Shown here: piece by piece, positions 25,251 through 33,409 of the stretch
How positions within the stretch are numbered: position 1 is the first letter of the stretch
Layout of the letters: the number at the start of each line of letters is the position of its first letter
Assembly (NCBI RefSeq): GCF_900104725.1
Contig: NZ_LT629758.1
Span: forward strand, 5,408,501 to 5,472,500
Length of the DNA stretch: 64,000 bases
Direction of reading: 5' to 3'
DNA from: Actinoplanes derwentensis
Lineage (GTDB): Bacteria; Actinomycetota; Actinomycetes; Mycobacteriales; Micromonosporaceae
Program-made: the position numbers and the translations under genes
The notes under the pieces: generated by a model
Told to the model about the DNA's origin: nothing
The model's input: only the letters and a program-made list of their open reading frames with translations
Database searches by the model: none

Positions 25251-27044
25251 ATGTCGGAGCCCTCGGGACCGTATCGGTTGTCGGCTGACGGCAGCGGCCT
25301 GGCTGCGCCGATCCGGCTGGACGCCGGTGCGAGCGAGGACGTGACTGCTGAGGTCTGTCGTCGGGCGGCGGCCACTGCGGTGGTGGCCCGGCGTACCGAC
25401 TTCACCTCGCTGATGCCCGAGCGGATCTGGCAGGAATCGTCGGCGGCCGGGCTGCGGGCGGTGGTGGGTCGTGACGGGCGAGTTCCGTACGAGCTGGTGT
25501 TGGACGACGCGACACCGCACATGCTGCTCGCCGGCCGTTCCGGCGCAGGTAAGACGAACCTGCTGTTGATCCTGCTGTATGCGCTGGCGTCGCGGTACTC
25601 CCCGGATGAACTCGGCCTGTACCTGCTCGACTTCAAGGAAGGCGTGTCGTTCGTCGAGTTCACGCCCACCGTGAAGGACCCGTCCTGGATTCCGCACGCA
25701 CGGACCGTGGGCATCGAGTCCGACCGCGAATACGGGCTCGCCGTCCTGCAAGCGTTGACCCGGGAGATGAACCGGCGCGCGGCGGCGCTCAAAGCGGCCG
25801 GGGTGACCAAGCTGGCCGACCTGCGTGCCAGCTCGGACGTGGCGCTGCCGCGCCTGGTCGTCGTGATCGACGAGTTCCAGGTGCTCTTCGGCGCCAACGA
25901 CACCCTTGCCCGGGACGCGGTCGCCGCGCTGGAGGACCTCGCCCGCAAAGGCCGCTCCTACGGTATCCATCTGATCCTGGCGTCGCAGACTCTGTCCGGG
26001 ATCGAGGCGTTGTACACGAAGAAGGACTCGATCTTCGGGCAGTTCCCGCTGCGGATCGCGCTGCCCGGCGGCTCCGGCATCCTCGAATCCGGCAACGCCG
26101 CCGCCGACGGCCTCCCGGTCGGCTCGGCGGTAGTCAACGCCGCTGGTGGAGTCGAGCAGGCCAACCGGGTCGTCCGGTTTCCGGAAGCCGACCCGGCCTC
26201 GCTCGCCGCGCAGCGCCACACACTCTGGCAAGGCCGATCGCCGCTCAACGAGCCACCTGCGGTGTTCGCCGGCTACGCCGAGCACCACATCGACGACGAT
26301 CCGCTTTACCGTGCGCTCACCCCGCAGGTCCGCCGCCGTCAAGCCCTCGTCGGCCGGGCCATCGACGTCGGCCTGCCCACGGTCGGCTTCGCGATGGACG
26401 CGGTACCCGGCCGGCACCTGGCAGTCCTTGGCACCTCCACCATCGGCGCGGACGTCCTGCATGCCGCCGCCGCGAGTCTGGCCAGCCAGCACGAGCCCGG
26501 CACGGCACGTTTCGTGATCGCCAGCTTCGCCGCCGTGGCTGATCAGGTCGTCGATGACCTGGTCGCCGTCCTCACCACTGCCGGGCATGATTGCACTGAG
26601 GCCGACGGCGGTACGGTCCGCGCGATCCTCGCTGACCTGGCCACCTCTGCGCCTGGCAAGCCGACGTATCTGGTGGCGTTCGCCGCTGAAGTCATCGTGC
26701 CGCTGCTTAACGATCGCGGCCCGGACCGCCGCACCGGCCTCGACGATCTGCGGACGGTATTGCGGCAAGGGCCAGGTAACGGCGTCCACGTGCTGAGCTG
26801 GTGGCGCGTCGCCCGCCGCTTCTCCGACGCCATCGGAGGCTCCGCCGGACGCGAAGACGTCGCCTGCCTGGTCGCGCTCAACGTGCCCGGCAGCGAGCTG
26901 TCCTCGCTGCTCGGCGACCACACCTTGGCCTGGCAGCCCCGACCGAATCGGGCCCTGCTGCTCGACCGGCACGACCAACGACAACGGCTCATCGTGCCGT
27001 TCGTGCGCCCGGGTCGCCACGACGAGATCACCGAACCGATGTGA
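25251..27044 (+). CDS. FtsK/SpoIIIE-type motor ATPase, 597 residues
   Basis: An FtsK/HerA-superfamily motor with Walker A GRSGAGKT at 95-102, a DLLDFKEGV-like loop near 126-132, Walker B LVVVIDEFQ at about 202-210 and the GRSYGIHLILASQ sensor segment. The last 240 residues look like a second, weaker RecA-like unit (HLAVLGTSTIGAD without a proper P-loop lysine, HVLSWWRVARRF). There are no transmembrane helices and no gamma DNA-reading domain, so it is not the cell-division FtsK. Similar soluble motors occur in conjugative elements, ESX secretion (EccC) and uncharacterised actinobacterial operons. The next gene encodes a small helical protein of WXG100 size, which fits an EccC-like or accessory system better than chromosome segregation. 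The lack of a normal ribosome site before ATG 25251 supports an original fusion with the preceding frame. Confidence 0.82.
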   Translation: MSEPSGPYRLSADGSGLAAPIRLDAGASEDVTAEVCRRAAATAVVARRTDFTSLMPERIWQESSAAGLRAVVGRDGRVPYELVLDDATPHMLLAGRSGAGKTNLLLILLYALASRYSPDELGLYLLDFKEGVSFVEFTPTVKDPSWIPHARTVGIESDREYGLAVLQALTREMNRRAAALKAAGVTKLADLRASSDVALPRLVVVIDEFQVLFGANDTLARDAVAALEDLARKGRSYGIHLILASQTLSGIEALYTKKDSIFGQFPLRIALPGGSGILESGNAAADGLPVGSAVVNAAGGVEQANRVVRFPEADPASLAAQRHTLWQGRSPLNEPPAVFAGYAEHHIDDDPLYRALTPQVRRRQALVGRAIDVGLPTVGFAMDAVPGRHLAVLGTSTIGADVLHAAAASLASQHEPGTARFVIASFAAVADQVVDDLVAVLTTAGHDCTEADGGTVRAILADLATSAPGKPTYLVAFAAEVIVPLLNDRGPDRRTGLDDLRTVLRQGPGNGVHVLSWWRVARRFSDAIGGSAGREDVACLVALNVPGSELSSLLGDHTLAWQPRPNRALLLDRHDQRQRLIVPFVRPGRHDEITEPM

Positions 27045-27100
27045 GCTCGCGGCTGTAGACCCCTACGCCACTACTACGCAGCGAACAGGAGGACACGGGG

Positions 27101-27361
27101 ATGTCCGCAATCGATGAGGTGGTCGCCTCCTTGCAAGGGGTGATCGACGAACTCAACGACACCAGCAACGCCGCCAACGCCGCAGCCACCAAGACCGACG
27201 AAGCCGTGAACCAGGCCGTCGCCCTCGGAGCCACTGCCACCGTCGCCGGACTCAGCGCGGTCAAGGAGAGCATCGAGAAACTCTCGCAACAGGTGCACGG
27301 CACGATCGACATCGCCAACGACACCATCAGCCAGGCCAGGGCTGTCGCCGACGGTACTTGA
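27101..27361 (+). CDS. Small helical protein, 86 residues
   Basis: The ATG at 27101 follows a perfect AGGAGG at about 27087-27092. The 86 residues are almost entirely helical and polar, rich in Ala, Thr, Val, Asn and Gln, with heptad-like spacing (VVASLQGVIDEL, VKESIEKLSQQV). Size and helicity resemble WXG100-type ESX substrates, but there is no W-x-G turn, so I do not assign it to that family. A methyl-accepting-like or phasin-like coiled coil is another possibility. It sits 56 bases behind the motor ATPase and is likely co-expressed with it. Confidence 0.75.
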   Translation: MSAIDEVVASLQGVIDELNDTSNAANAAATKTDEAVNQAVALGATATVAGLSAVKESIEKLSQQVHGTIDIANDTISQARAVADGT

Positions 27362-27716
27362 AGAGTCGGCGACAGCCATGGCAAGGGTCCGCCGGCGGTA
27401 ACGGATCAACCGAGGGTTCGAAGCGCGGTGCCGCCGGTGCAGGCTGCAAGTGTTGCGCCGCCGATCCGCCCCAAGAGCCGAGTCCAACGTGACACTGATG
27501 CGGTCGACAACGACGATCCGCCGCCACCGCGACGCGACCGCGTAAGTTCGGAGGCTATCGGATTCTGGGCAACGGCCAGCGCTGCTTCGCGGCCACCGTT
27601 GCCGAGTTCATGCCAGTCACGGCCAAGGCCGTGGCCGGTTCCGTCCTGGGCGCCTTCGCCGCAGTCGGGGCCGGCGAAGGCCTGGCGGAACATACGACGC
27701 GAACGAAGGAACCAGA
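27362..27716 (+). other. 355-bp gap in the FtsK cassette, possible decayed small gene
   Basis: No convincing gene fills this space. The frame ending at TGA 27718-27720 reads GYRILGNGQRCFAATVAEF before an ATG at 27610 and MPVTAKAVAGSVLGAFAAVGAG after it. That looks like genuine protein with a membrane-like helix, but it lacks a start upstream and is closed by stops at 27490 and 27496. The 36-residue piece from 27610 overlaps the GTG of the next gene. A frameshifted or truncated small membrane protein is my best guess. Confidence 0.4.
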
Positions 27717-28166
27717 GTGAAGATCGATGAACGCGTGGAAGCCTTGACTCGGTCGGCGATCGATGCCGCAGTCAAGCGCAACTTCGGCAAGCTGGAAGCG
27801 GCCCTCCAGGCTTTCCCCGACGACGATGCCGCCCGGGGGAGTGTCGAGCTGGCACTGGCGGTCACCAGCTTCGTTCTGTACGAGGTGTACGCGGGCAAGC
27901 CCACCCCGGAGCAGACCCGGGTGGTAGCTGTCGACCTCGTCGAGATGGAGAAGTGGGCCGAACCCACCGTGGACGAGGTTGACGGCTTTCTCAGCCGGCT
28001 CCTGAACGGGCAGGCTTTCGCGCCCACGATTCCCGCACAGGACGTCATTGTCCTCGCCTTCATCGTGACGGCCCACCTCCTTTCGTCCTTCCGAAAGGGT
28101 GACGAGCATTGGTGGGACTTCCTAGACCTGGCCGAGACCGCGATCGAAGCGGCACCGGAGCGGTGA
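27717..28166 (+). CDS. Hypothetical 149-residue protein of the FtsK cassette
   Basis: Starts at GTG 27717, overlapping a TGA (GTGA) that closes the remnant frame before it. The 149 residues are helical and acidic with a repeated leucine pattern. Motif-like pieces are the VELALAVTSFVLYEVY helix (about 42-57) and VIVLAFIVTAHLLSSF (about 115-130), the latter hydrophobic enough to be a buried or peripheral membrane helix. I do not recognise the family. Its neighbours suggest a structural or adaptor role for the motor ATPase, which is inference. Confidence 0.7.
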   Translation: MKIDERVEALTRSAIDAAVKRNFGKLEAALQAFPDDDAARGSVELALAVTSFVLYEVYAGKPTPEQTRVVAVDLVEMEKWAEPTVDEVDGFLSRLLNGQAFAPTIPAQDVIVLAFIVTAHLLSSFRKGDEHWWDFLDLAETAIEAAPER

Positions 28167-28188
28167 TGCCGACCGAGGAGGCCTGGCG

Positions 28189-28611
28189 ATGAGATGGGCC
28201 GAGTACACCGAGTCGGCCAGTCGCCTCGCCGATGCTCGCGACCAGGAGGCGGCGCGTACAGCCCAGGTTCAGCAGCGCGCCGCCGCTGGCCGCGCCGGGG
28301 TGGAGAAACTCAAGTGCCGGTTGAGCGTCCAAGGTGATCACCTACTCGGTCTGTCTCAGCGGCTACGGGAGCCGCATCCTTCGTTCGGCGGTGTGGCACG
28401 GACTGGGCTACCCGACCCCGACGAAGCGCTTCGGCATGCGTGGGAGGCGGTCGACCAAGCCGACGTCGAGGCTCGGCGGGCCGAAGAACGCGGCCTGCGT
28501 CCGGCTCTCTTCCCCACCGTGTCCCCCACCGGTCGCAACGTCCTGGTCTATTCGCTGGTATCCGAGGCCAGGTCTCCGGCATTGCCCCGCGCTCTTGGCG
28601 ACGGGACCTAG
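28189..28611 (+). CDS. Coiled-coil protein, 140 residues, probably C-terminally truncated
   Basis: ATG 28189 follows GAGGAGG. Residues 1-110 form an alanine/arginine/glutamate-rich coiled coil (ARDQEAARTAQVQQRAAAGR, then WEAVDQADVEARRAEERG). After RNVLVYSLV at about 115-123 the sequence turns into a short arginine/proline tail, which looks out of frame. Coiled-coil proteins of this kind often continue into a membrane helix after such a segment, so truncation by frameshift is likely; this is inference. It is the last gene of the cassette, 10 bases before a NUDIX gene. Confidence 0.6.
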   Translation: MRWAEYTESASRLADARDQEAARTAQVQQRAAAGRAGVEKLKCRLSVQGDHLLGLSQRLREPHPSFGGVARTGLPDPDEALRHAWEAVDQADVEARRAEERGLRPALFPTVSPTGRNVLVYSLVSEARSPALPRALGDGT

Positions 28612-28621
28612 GCTCGGCGGC

Positions 28622-29116
28622 GTGCCAGCTTCCGAATACGTGACCGCCCTGCGCGGCAAGGTCGGCTCCGGTCTCGTCATGTTCCCGTCGGTGTCCGCGG
28701 TGATCTTCAACGACCGCGACGAGATCCTGCTGCACCAGCGCAGCGACACCGCCGCATGGACCCTGATCGCCGGGATGATGGACCCCGGCGAACAGCCGGC
28801 CGACACCCTGGTCCGCGAGGTCGAGGAGGAGACCTCGATCCGGGTGGAGATCCAGCGCCTGGCCGGGGTGGCCCTACACGAGGTCACCTACCCGAACGGC
28901 GACCTCTGCCACATGGTCAACACCTGGTTCCGCTGCCGTCCGGTGAGCGGCGAGGCCCGGGTGAACGACAGCGAATCCCTGGCCGTCGCCTGGTTCCCGC
29001 TGACCGGCCTGCCGGACCTGTCCCCGTACGCCCTGCACCGGATCCACACCGCCCGGCCGGTCGAGGCCGCTCCGTGGTTCGCGTCCCCGGGCGAGGACAT
29101 GATCCCCGGCTGGTGA
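28622..29116 (+). CDS. NUDIX hydrolase
   Basis: A 164-residue NUDIX pyrophosphohydrolase. The NUDIX box runs from about residue 60: GMMDPGEQP...REVEEETSI matches GX5EX7REUXEEXGU, with the metal-binding glutamates at REVEEE. I place the start at GTG 28622 (VPASEYVTAL); the frame upstream reads as shadow of the preceding gene. Substrates of such small single-domain members include oxidised nucleotides and sugar nucleotides and cannot be told from sequence. The tail PWFASPGEDMIPGW is typical of actinobacterial members. The gene is followed 30 bp later by a convergent gene. Confidence 0.9.
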   Translation: MPASEYVTALRGKVGSGLVMFPSVSAVIFNDRDEILLHQRSDTAAWTLIAGMMDPGEQPADTLVREVEEETSIRVEIQRLAGVALHEVTYPNGDLCHMVNTWFRCRPVSGEARVNDSESLAVAWFPLTGLPDLSPYALHRIHTARPVEAAPWFASPGEDMIPGW

Positions 29117-29146
29117 CCGCCCTTCCGACGGTGCCGGGTCTGGTTG

Positions 29147-30577
29147 TCAGGCCACTCGCACGTAGACGCGAAGACCGATATGCAGGCCGGGGCGTCCGTC
29201 GGGCAGCCGCGTGAAGGTGGCCGGATGCCACCGATGCCCGCCGGGCTCCCGGTAGAGCAGCAGGTCCGGACCGGCGGCCACGGTCTCGTACTCGCCTCCC
29301 GCCGCCGGCATGACCTCACGGAGCGGCCCCCTCGCGGCCCACCGCAAGCCGGGCGCACCGTTCCGATCCAGGACCTCGTTCTCGTAGTCGTGCCCGCGGT
29401 AGACGCCCGTGTGCCGCCGGATGTCGAAGACGGCCGGGTCTCCGGGAGGTCGCAGCGGTGCGGGCATGGCGACCCCGGCGAGTGCGCTGAAGATCTCGCT
29501 GTACAGGGCGCGGTAGAGGTCACGTGCTGGACCACCGTTGGTGAGTAGCACCACGGCGAGCCGCTGCGACGGGAGCAGCCGGAGGAAAGCGGTCTGCCCG
29601 ATGGTGTCGCCGTCGTGGCCGACCAGCGGGTGCCCTTCCCAGGTCTTGCGGAACCAGGTCAGCCCGAGAGCATCGTTCTCGCCGTCGTGGAACGGCAGTT
29701 CGGTCCGCACGGACCGCATCTCCCGGACCAGGTCGGCCGGCATGAGACTCCGGCCGTCGGAAGCGTGTCCGTCGTCGAGATGGAACCGGGCGAAGGCGAG
29801 AACGTCACGTGCGGTGGCCACGATTCCGCCTGCCGGGCCGTTCGATCGCGGCAGCCCCCAGCGAGCGGCGGGCTGGAGTGTGCCGTCCGGCTGGCGTTCG
29901 TGCCCCATGGCCGCGCTGTGGAGAAGCGCTTCCTCCGGGAGGGTCATGGTCCGGTCGAGGCCCATCGGTGTGAACACCAGCTCACGCATCGCCCTGTCCC
30001 AAGACTTACCGGTGACCTGCTCGATGATCCGCCCGAGAACGGTGTAACCGGAGTTGCAGTAGGAGAAGCTCATCCCCGGCGGTAGAAGCGGGGCGACGGT
30101 GGCCAGCCCGTCGACGAAGCGTTCAAGGCAGTCGTCTCCCCTGCCGGTATCAGTGAACAGGTCTCCGGCTATACCGCTGGTGTGGGTGAGCAGGTTCCGC
30201 ACCGTGATCCGCTGGGCCCCGTCGTGCGCCAGCCGCAGTGTCGGTGAAATGGCGGACAGCGGCTTGTCCAGATCCAGATTTCCGTCAGCGACCAGGCGCA
30301 ACACTGCGGTGGCGGTGTAGACCTTCGTGATCGAGCCGATCTGGAAGACCGTGTCGGTGTGCACCGGATCGCCCGAACGCACATTGGTCACACCGAACGC
30401 GGCGTCGACCACGTCCTCACCCTGCAGAATTCCGAGAACCGCACCGGTCACCCCGTGTTCGGCGGCAAGCACGGACAGCCGCTGCCGCCAGTGCACAGAA
30501 TCCAACGACGACACCTGCTGTGGTGGATGGTTCATCTCAGCCATGTGGACATTGAAGTGTGCTGCTCTCGTTTTCAT
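29147..30577 (-). CDS. Serine beta-lactamase-fold hydrolase (class C/esterase type)
   Basis: About 476 residues of the beta-lactamase/transpeptidase-like family PF00144. The catalytic SxxK is SITK near residue 81, and the YxN motif is YCNSGY near 180. The third motif is HDGDTIG instead of KTG, as in many esterase-type members. A C-terminal domain of about 110 residues (TGVYRGHDY onward) is the usual lipocalin-like addition. No signal peptide is evident, so a cytoplasmic esterase or peptidase is likelier than a resistance enzyme. Start choice is uncertain: ATG 30577, 30544 and 30535 are all in frame and none has a strong ribosome site. Confidence 0.85.
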   Translation of the reverse strand: MKTRAAHFNVHMAEMNHPPQQVSSLDSVHWRQRLSVLAAEHGVTGAVLGILQGEDVVDAAFGVTNVRSGDPVHTDTVFQIGSITKVYTATAVLRLVADGNLDLDKPLSAISPTLRLAHDGAQRITVRNLLTHTSGIAGDLFTDTGRGDDCLERFVDGLATVAPLLPPGMSFSYCNSGYTVLGRIIEQVTGKSWDRAMRELVFTPMGLDRTMTLPEEALLHSAAMGHERQPDGTLQPAARWGLPRSNGPAGGIVATARDVLAFARFHLDDGHASDGRSLMPADLVREMRSVRTELPFHDGENDALGLTWFRKTWEGHPLVGHDGDTIGQTAFLRLLPSQRLAVVLLTNGGPARDLYRALYSEIFSALAGVAMPAPLRPPGDPAVFDIRRHTGVYRGHDYENEVLDRNGAPGLRWAARGPLREVMPAAGGEYETVAAGPDLLLYREPGGHRWHPATFTRLPDGRPGLHIGLRVYVRVA

Positions 30578-30630
30578 CAACAACTGTGGCGTTGCCGACC
30601 GCGACGGCGCGGCAGCCGGATCGCCGGGGG

Positions 30631-31308
30631 TCAGCCGGCCAGCCAGCCGGGGCGGATCAGGCCGGCCTCGTAGGCGTAGACGACCAGTTGGGCGCGGTCC
30701 CGGGCGGCCAGTTTGATCATGGTGCGGCTGACGTGGGTCTTCGCGGTGGCCGGGCTGATCACCAGCCGGGCGGCGATCTCGTCGTTGGACAGGCCCTCGG
30801 CGACCAGCGTCATCACCTCGCGTTCACGGTCGGTGAGTTGGTCCAGTTCGCGTGGCGGCTCCGGGGGACGGCCGTGCGCCGCAGCGGTCACGAACGAGCC
30901 GATCACCCGTCGCGTCACGCTCGGCGACAGCAGCGCGTCACCGGCGGCGACCGCCCGGATCCCGCGTAGCAGGTCCACCGGCTCGGTGTCCTTGACCAGG
31001 AACCCGGACGCCCCGGACCGCAGCGCCTCGAACACGTACTCGTCCAGTTCGAACGTGGTCAGGATGACGACCCGGGTGGCCGCCAGCGCCGGTTCGGCGG
31101 CGATCCGCCGGGTGGCCTCCAGCCCGTCCACGCCGGGCATCCGGATGTCCATCAGCACCACATCGGGCCGGGCCGCCCGGACCACCTCCACGGCTCGCAG
31201 CCCGTCCCCGGCCTCGCCCACCACGTCGATGTCCGGTTCGGCGTCGAGCAGCGCCCGGAACCCGGCCCGCACCAGCGCCTGGTCGTCAGCCAGCACCACC
31301 GAGATCAT
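30631..31308 (-). CDS. NarL/LuxR-family response regulator
   Basis: A 225-residue response regulator. The receiver domain has the DD pair at its start (ISVVLADDQ), the phospho-acceptor aspartate in VVLMDIRMPG near residue 53, the T/S and K positions (ILTTF, VKDTEP), and a C-terminal LuxR helix-turn-helix (LTDREREVMTLVAEGLSNDE). The ATG at 31308 overlaps the stop of the upstream sensor kinase as ATGA. The pair should respond to an envelope or membrane signal; the target genes are unknown, though the divergent DUF1707 gene beyond the kinase is a candidate. Confidence 0.93.
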   Translation of the reverse strand: MISVVLADDQALVRAGFRALLDAEPDIDVVGEAGDGLRAVEVVRAARPDVVLMDIRMPGVDGLEATRRIAAEPALAATRVVILTTFELDEYVFEALRSGASGFLVKDTEPVDLLRGIRAVAAGDALLSPSVTRRVIGSFVTAAAHGRPPEPPRELDQLTDREREVMTLVAEGLSNDEIAARLVISPATAKTHVSRTMIKLAARDRAQLVVYAYEAGLIRPGWLAG

Positions 31309-32642
31309 CGTCTCTCCTCCACCGTCGACCACACCGTCTCATCCTCGCCGCCGCCCACCGGAGAGCCCGCTGCGGGGACCGGCGGGGCGGGCAGTGTCGC
31401 GGTGACCCGGAAGCCGCCGCCCGGCTGTGGCGCGGCACTGAACCGGCCGCCGAGGCTCTCGGCACGGGCCCGCATGCCGGTGATGCCGTTGCCGTCACCG
31501 GGACCGGCGGTGGAACCGGCGGGTGAGCCCGTGTCGGTGACCGTCAGGGTCAGCGCCGACGGCTGGTAGGCGAGTTCCACCACCACCTCCGGTGACGGCC
31601 CGGCGTGCCTGCGAACATTGGTGAGGGCCTCCTGCACTATCCGGTAGGCGGCCCGGTCGACCTCCGGCGGCAGCGGCCTCGGGCTGCCGCCGACGCGGGT
31701 GGTCACCGGGAATCCGGCGTCGGTGGTCAGGTCGCTCAGCCGGGCCAGCCCGAGAGCGGGTTGCCGGGGCGCCGCCTCTCCCTCGGTGCGGAGCACCCCC
31801 AGCACCGACCGGACCTCGCGTAACGCCTCAGCGCTCGCGCTCTTGATCGCGGTCAGCGCCTCCCGGGCCTGCTCCGGCCGGTTGTCCATCAGGTGCAGGC
31901 CGACACCCGCCTGCACGTTGATCAGGGACAGGTGGTGACCGAGGACGTCGTGCAGCTCCCGGGCCATCCGCAGGCGCTCCTCGGACTCCTGCCGGCGTTT
32001 CTGCTCGGCCCGCGCCCGCTGCTGCTCCTCGCGGGCCCGGGTCAGGGCGGACACCCGCTCGCCGTGCGCCTTCGACACGGTGCCGAGCACCACGGTCCCG
32101 GCGAGAGCGACCGCGGCCAGCACTACTTCCCGCAGGTCGGGGCGCAGGCTGTGGTCCAGACCGAGGAGATCGGCCAGGACCACGGTCACCAGCACATAGG
32201 TGGCCCAGGCCACCGCCGCGGCGATCCCGGCGGCCGTCCTTCGGCCCAGTTTCGCCAGGTGGAACAGGGCTATGCCAGGGGCGACCGCGTACATCCAGTG
32301 CGGGGCACTGCCGGTCGCGACGACGAGCGACGCCACTGCGGCCACCGCGAACACCACGACCGGGAACCGCCGCCGCCAGAGCAGCGCGATCGGCCCGATC
32401 AGCAGCAGCGCGTAGACCGGCGGGTTGAGCGGCAGATGAGCGGCGCCCCGCTCGGCCAGCTCACGCATGGCGGCGAGGTGGAAGAGCCCCGCCACGATGG
32501 CCGCGCCCGGTGGCCAGCCGGTGTGGCGGGCACGCCCGCGGCGCTGCCAGGGTGGGCCGAACACCGGCTCAGCCGGGTCCGCAGCACGCCACCGCGCCGC
32601 CCGGCTGTCAGTCCACGGGGTGTACCGGCCTGAACGCCTCAT
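31305..32642 (-). CDS. NarL-type sensor histidine kinase
   Basis: 445 residues. The N-terminal region has about five hydrophobic membrane segments (for example PVYALLLIGPIALLW and VVFAVAAVASLVVATG). A HisKA_3 dimerisation domain follows with the phospho-accepting histidine in ELHDVLGHHLSLINV. The HATPase domain has the N-box QEALTNVRRHA and the G-box GNGITGMRARA. A coiled coil (REEQQRARAEQKRRQESEERL) links membrane and kinase parts. It is translationally coupled to the response regulator downstream. The absence of an extracellular sensor domain suggests that it detects something within or at the membrane. Confidence 0.92.
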   Translation of the reverse strand: MRRSGRYTPWTDSRAARWRAADPAEPVFGPPWQRRGRARHTGWPPGAAIVAGLFHLAAMRELAERGAAHLPLNPPVYALLLIGPIALLWRRRFPVVVFAVAAVASLVVATGSAPHWMYAVAPGIALFHLAKLGRRTAAGIAAAVAWATYVLVTVVLADLLGLDHSLRPDLREVVLAAVALAGTVVLGTVSKAHGERVSALTRAREEQQRARAEQKRRQESEERLRMARELHDVLGHHLSLINVQAGVGLHLMDNRPEQAREALTAIKSASAEALREVRSVLGVLRTEGEAAPRQPALGLARLSDLTTDAGFPVTTRVGGSPRPLPPEVDRAAYRIVQEALTNVRRHAGPSPEVVVELAYQPSALTLTVTDTGSPAGSTAGPGDGNGITGMRARAESLGGRFSAAPQPGGGFRVTATLPAPPVPAAGSPVGGGEDETVWSTVEERR

Positions 32643-32869
32643 GGCCCGAAGTTACGTCACCCATACCGGCCCGGGCATCGGAGCAGGGAATGGTCTTGCA
32701 GTACACCCACGGGATGATCCGACGTGGACCCGGTACTCCCCCGGGCGTACCGGAACGGTCTCCGACAGCCCGGACTGCGCCGGGCGGATGCCTCCCCGGG
32801 CGGACGCGCACGGCACCGGAAGAGCCGACTCTGGTGTGTGCAGAGCACCGACCCGAAGGAGCACACACC

Positions 32870-33298
32870 ATGCACCCCACGACGACGACCCGGCTGCGCA
32901 CGTCCGACGCCGAGCGGGAGGAGATCGCCGAGATCCTGCGGGCCGCCATGGCCGAGGGCCGCCTGGATCTGGCCGAGGGCGAGGAGCGACTGACCGCCGC
33001 GTACGCCGCGAAGTTCGGTGACGAACTCACCGGGCTCACCGCCGACCTGCCGCACGGAGGCCGCCGGGCGCTGGCTCACACTCCGGGCGCGCGGGCCGCG
33101 ACACGCCGGTGGCTGTTTCGTCATGCCAGTTTCATCCTGATCGCCGCCGGTGTCCTCACCGGGCTGTGGATGCTCTCCGGGGCCACGTTCTTCTGGCCGG
33201 CGATTCCGCTGACTTTCCTGGTCATCGGCTTCTTCAAGCATCTGCGGTACGGCCGGTGGCGCCCGGAGTACTCCTTCGGGCACGGCCACCGGCATTGA
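32870..33298 (+). CDS. DUF1707 membrane protein
   Basis: A 142-residue protein starting at ATG 32870 after GAAGGAG. Residues 5-60 are a DUF1707 (SHOCT-like) domain with RTSDAEREEIAEILRAAMAEGRLDLAE and the ERL.AAYAAK continuation typical of Actinobacteria. Two hydrophobic helices follow (ASFILIAAGVLTGLWML and FFWPAIPLTFLVIGFF), with a histidine-rich tail. DUF1707 proteins are often found beside two-component systems; this one is divergent from the histidine kinase across 227 bp and may be its target. The function is unknown. Confidence 0.88.
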   Translation: MHPTTTTRLRTSDAEREEIAEILRAAMAEGRLDLAEGEERLTAAYAAKFGDELTGLTADLPHGGRRALAHTPGARAATRRWLFRHASFILIAAGVLTGLWMLSGATFFWPAIPLTFLVIGFFKHLRYGRWRPEYSFGHGHRH

Positions 33299-33409
33299 TC
33301 GGCGACTGTCGGGTGGCCGACCGCACGCGCGACACGCACCCCCAGACGTTGATCTTCATCTCCGGCTCTGCGACAGTTGCGCAGTTTTGTTCGGGGAGGG
33401 ACAACGCAG

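Noticed and set aside
24342..27020. 892-codon open frame on the minus strand
   Set aside because: It is antisense to the FtsK-type motor, has no ribosome site and no protein-like motifs; GC-rich codon use on the plus strand leaves such frames open.
27101..27361. WXG100 (ESX) substrate
   Set aside because: Right size and helical, but no W-x-G turn or YxxxD/E tail.
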